Positions 4,242-5,778 of a stretch of DNA of 5,778 bases are shown here, in pieces; within the stretch, counting starts at the first letter, position 1; every line of letters begins with the position of its first letter. Under the pieces are notes generated by a model. That model saw only the letters and a program-made list of their open reading frames with translations, did no database searches and was not told where the DNA came from. The DNA is taken from positions 1 to 5,778 of the forward strand of contig JASHRK010000200.1 of the NCBI GenBank assembly GCA_030037405.1, written 5' to 3'. This DNA is from Acidimicrobiales bacterium. GTDB lineage: Bacteria; Actinomycetota; Acidimicrobiia; Acidimicrobiales; Bog-793. Both the position numbers and the translations under genes were made by a program.

Positions 4242-5778
4242 ATGGAGTTGACCGGTGGCCAGGCTCTCGCCCGACAGCTCGTCATCGAGGGGGTCACCGA
4301 CATCTTCGGCATTCCGGGCGTGCAGCTCGACTTCGCCATGGACGCCCTGACCGAGGTGAGCAGCCGGCTCACCTTCCGCAACACGCGGCACGAGCAGGCG
4401 GCGACCTACATGGCCGACGGCTTCGCGCGGAGCTCGGGCGGGATCGGCGTCTCGATGGTGGTGCCCGGGCCCGGGGTTCTGAACGCACTCGCGGCGCTCT
4501 CGACGGCGTGGGCTTGCAGCTCGCCGCTGCTGTTTCTCGCGGGCCAGGTTCCGTCGAGCTCCATCGGCTCAGGCCGCGGGCTCCTGCACGAGATTCCCGA
4601 CCAGTCGGGCATGCTCGCTCGATTGACGAAGTGGTCGGCGCTCGCGCAGAGGCCTGCGGAGGTCCCGGGCCTCGTGCACGAGGCTTTCGTGCAGCTCCGT
4701 TCGGGGAGACCGCAGCCGGTCGCCCTCGAGCTGCCGCCCGACGTGTTGGCGGCCAACGAGGCGGTGTCCCTCGTCGACGAGGCGGCTGCCCCGCGGCCGC
4801 TCCTGCCGGACGAGGCGCAGGTGGATCGAGCAGTGAAGTTGCTCGGCGAGGCGCGCCGGCCCGTGATCTACGCGGGATGGGGCGTGCAGGCCGCGGGCGC
4901 CGGGGGAGAGCTGCGCCGTCTCGCCGAGGTGCTCGGATCCCCGGTCGTCATGAGCCAGCACGGGAAGGGCTCGATCGACGATCGCCATCCACTCGCGCTC
5001 ACGAGCCTCGGCGCTCCCGACGTGCTGCGGCAGGCCGACGTCGTCCTCGCCGTCGGGACGCGCTTCGTCGAGCCCGATGGGAGCGCGTTCGAGCTTGCGG
5101 AGTCGGCCTCGGTCATCTTGCTGAACGCCGACGAGGAATTGGTCGTACGGCACCGCGAGGTGGAGCTCCCGCTCCTCGGTGACGCGCTCGTGGGCTTGCG
5201 GGCGATCGCCGAGGGCATCGGAGCCGGCGGCGCCCGCGCCTGGGAGGTGGCCGAGCTCGACGCGGTCCGGCGCCGGTGCGCAGAGCAGATCGCCGAAGTC
5301 GAGCCGCAGGCGGACTTCGTGCGCGCCCTTCGCGACGCGATCCCCGAAGACGGGATCCTCGTGACCGAGCTCACGCAGGTGGGCTACCTCGCGCAGGTGG
5401 CGTACCCGGTCTACGGGGAACGCACCTTCCTCACCCCGGGCTATCAGGGCACCCTTGGCTACGGCTTTGCCACCGCGCTCGGCGCGAAGGTCGCGAACCC
5501 GCAGCGGGTGGTCGTCTCGATCACCGGAGACGGCGGTTTCGGGTGGAACATGCAGGAGTTGGCGACGGCGCGTAAGTACGGCATCGGGGTCGTGACGGTC
5601 GTCTTCAACGACAACGCGTTCGGCAACGTGCGCCGGACCCAGATGGACCGCTTCGGCGGGCGCCTCATCGCGAGCGACCTCGTGAACCCGGACTTCGTCG
5701 CACTCGGCGCGGCATTCGGGATCCGTGCGATTCGGGTCTCGACTCCCTCGGAGCTCACGGGCGCGATCTCGTCGCAGC
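4242..5778 (+). CDS. Thiamine-diphosphate-dependent enzyme, acetolactate synthase/benzoylformate decarboxylase superfamily (3' end beyond window)
   Basis: The frame is open for 512 codons to the right edge with no stop; family members are ~540-570 residues, so only the tail is missing. The Pyr domain (1-~170) has FGIPGVQLDF (22-31) and RHEQAATYMADGFAR (49-63), where E51 is the conserved cofactor-activating glutamate. The central Rossmann-like domain (~190-320) includes RPVIYAGWG (206-214), HGKGSIDDRHPL and DVVLAVGTRF. The PP domain (~345 on) has PGYQGTLGYGFATALGAK and the ThDP/Mg motif GDG (429-431) with N456 in VVFNDNAFGN. These enzymes decarboxylate or ligate 2-oxo acids in the cytosol. True acetohydroxyacid synthases have RFDDR after the VG; here it is GTRFVEP, so a flavin-containing AHAS role is unlikely. 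ATG 4242 aligns with family N-termini and no ATG, GTG or TTG precedes it in frame nearby. It diverges from the transporter operon. Substrate unknown. Confidence 0.9.
   Translation, partial: MELTGGQALARQLVIEGVTDIFGIPGVQLDFAMDALTEVSSRLTFRNTRHEQAATYMADGFARSSGGIGVSMVVPGPGVLNALAALSTAWACSSPLLFLAGQVPSSSIGSGRGLLHEIPDQSGMLARLTKWSALAQRPAEVPGLVHEAFVQLRSGRPQPVALELPPDVLAANEAVSLVDEAAAPRPLLPDEAQVDRAVKLLGEARRPVIYAGWGVQAAGAGGELRRLAEVLGSPVVMSQHGKGSIDDRHPLALTSLGAPDVLRQADVVLAVGTRFVEPDGSAFELAESASVILLNADEELVVRHREVELPLLGDALVGLRAIAEGIGAGGARAWEVAELDAVRRRCAEQIAEVEPQADFVRALRDAIPEDGILVTELTQVGYLAQVAYPVYGERTFLTPGYQGTLGYGFATALGAKVANPQRVVVSITGDGGFGWNMQELATARKYGIGVVTVVFNDNAFGNVRRTQMDRFGGRLIASDLVNPDFVALGAAFGIRAIRVSTPSELTGAISSQ

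Noticed and set aside
4235..5182. Plus-strand ORF (315 codons) starting at TTG 4235
   Set aside because: It is a +2 frame shadow of the ThDP enzyme and is extremely R/G/A-rich; the real frame starts at ATG 4242 and stays open to the window end.
4569..5374. Overlapping minus-strand ORFs opposite the ThDP enzyme
   Set aside because: Low-complexity antisense translations with no domain, covering the region where the plus strand has unambiguous ThDP-family motifs.

Overview
The window is high-GC DNA with arginine- and alanine-rich coding, GTG starts and frequent lack of Shine-Dalgarno sites. This fits a high-GC Gram-positive, actinobacterium-like genome, perhaps an Acidimicrobiia or Thermoleophilia type. 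That placement is an impression from composition and gene style; nothing here fixes the taxon.

Layout: four genes read leftwards (minus strand) and one reads rightwards, diverging from a 187-base intergenic region (4055-4241). In transcription order, the minus-strand cluster is a family-5 extracellular solute-binding protein (4054-2174), a DppB-type permease (2167-1211), a DppC-type permease (1214-288), and the first ~75 codons of an M1-family metallo-aminopeptidase running off the left edge (226-1). The three transporter genes are packed tightly, with a 6-base gap and then a 4-base GTGA overlap, so they look like one operon. The usual DppD/DppF ATPase genes do not follow; the peptidase takes their place. 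The plus-strand gene (4242 to beyond the right edge) encodes a thiamine-diphosphate enzyme of the acetolactate synthase/benzoylformate decarboxylase superfamily. It lacks the true AHAS flavin signature and resembles an uncharacterised subfamily.

How they may work together (inference): peptides captured by the binding protein enter through the permease pair, with ATPases supplied from elsewhere. The M1 aminopeptidase trims them to amino acids, and the ThDP enzyme may act on 2-oxo acids derived from those amino acids.

The least ordinary DNA is the divergent intergenic region. It holds a good minus-strand promoter (TTGACG-17-GATACT). From about 9 bases after the predicted transcription start, the leader can fold on a perfect 10-bp closing stem around a 66-nt interior that has further stems and a possible pseudoknot just upstream of the binding-protein ribosome site. 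On the plus strand, a -10 element lies so close to the ATG that the ThDP-enzyme mRNA is probably leaderless. The M1 gene has the same arrangement at an internal GTG.
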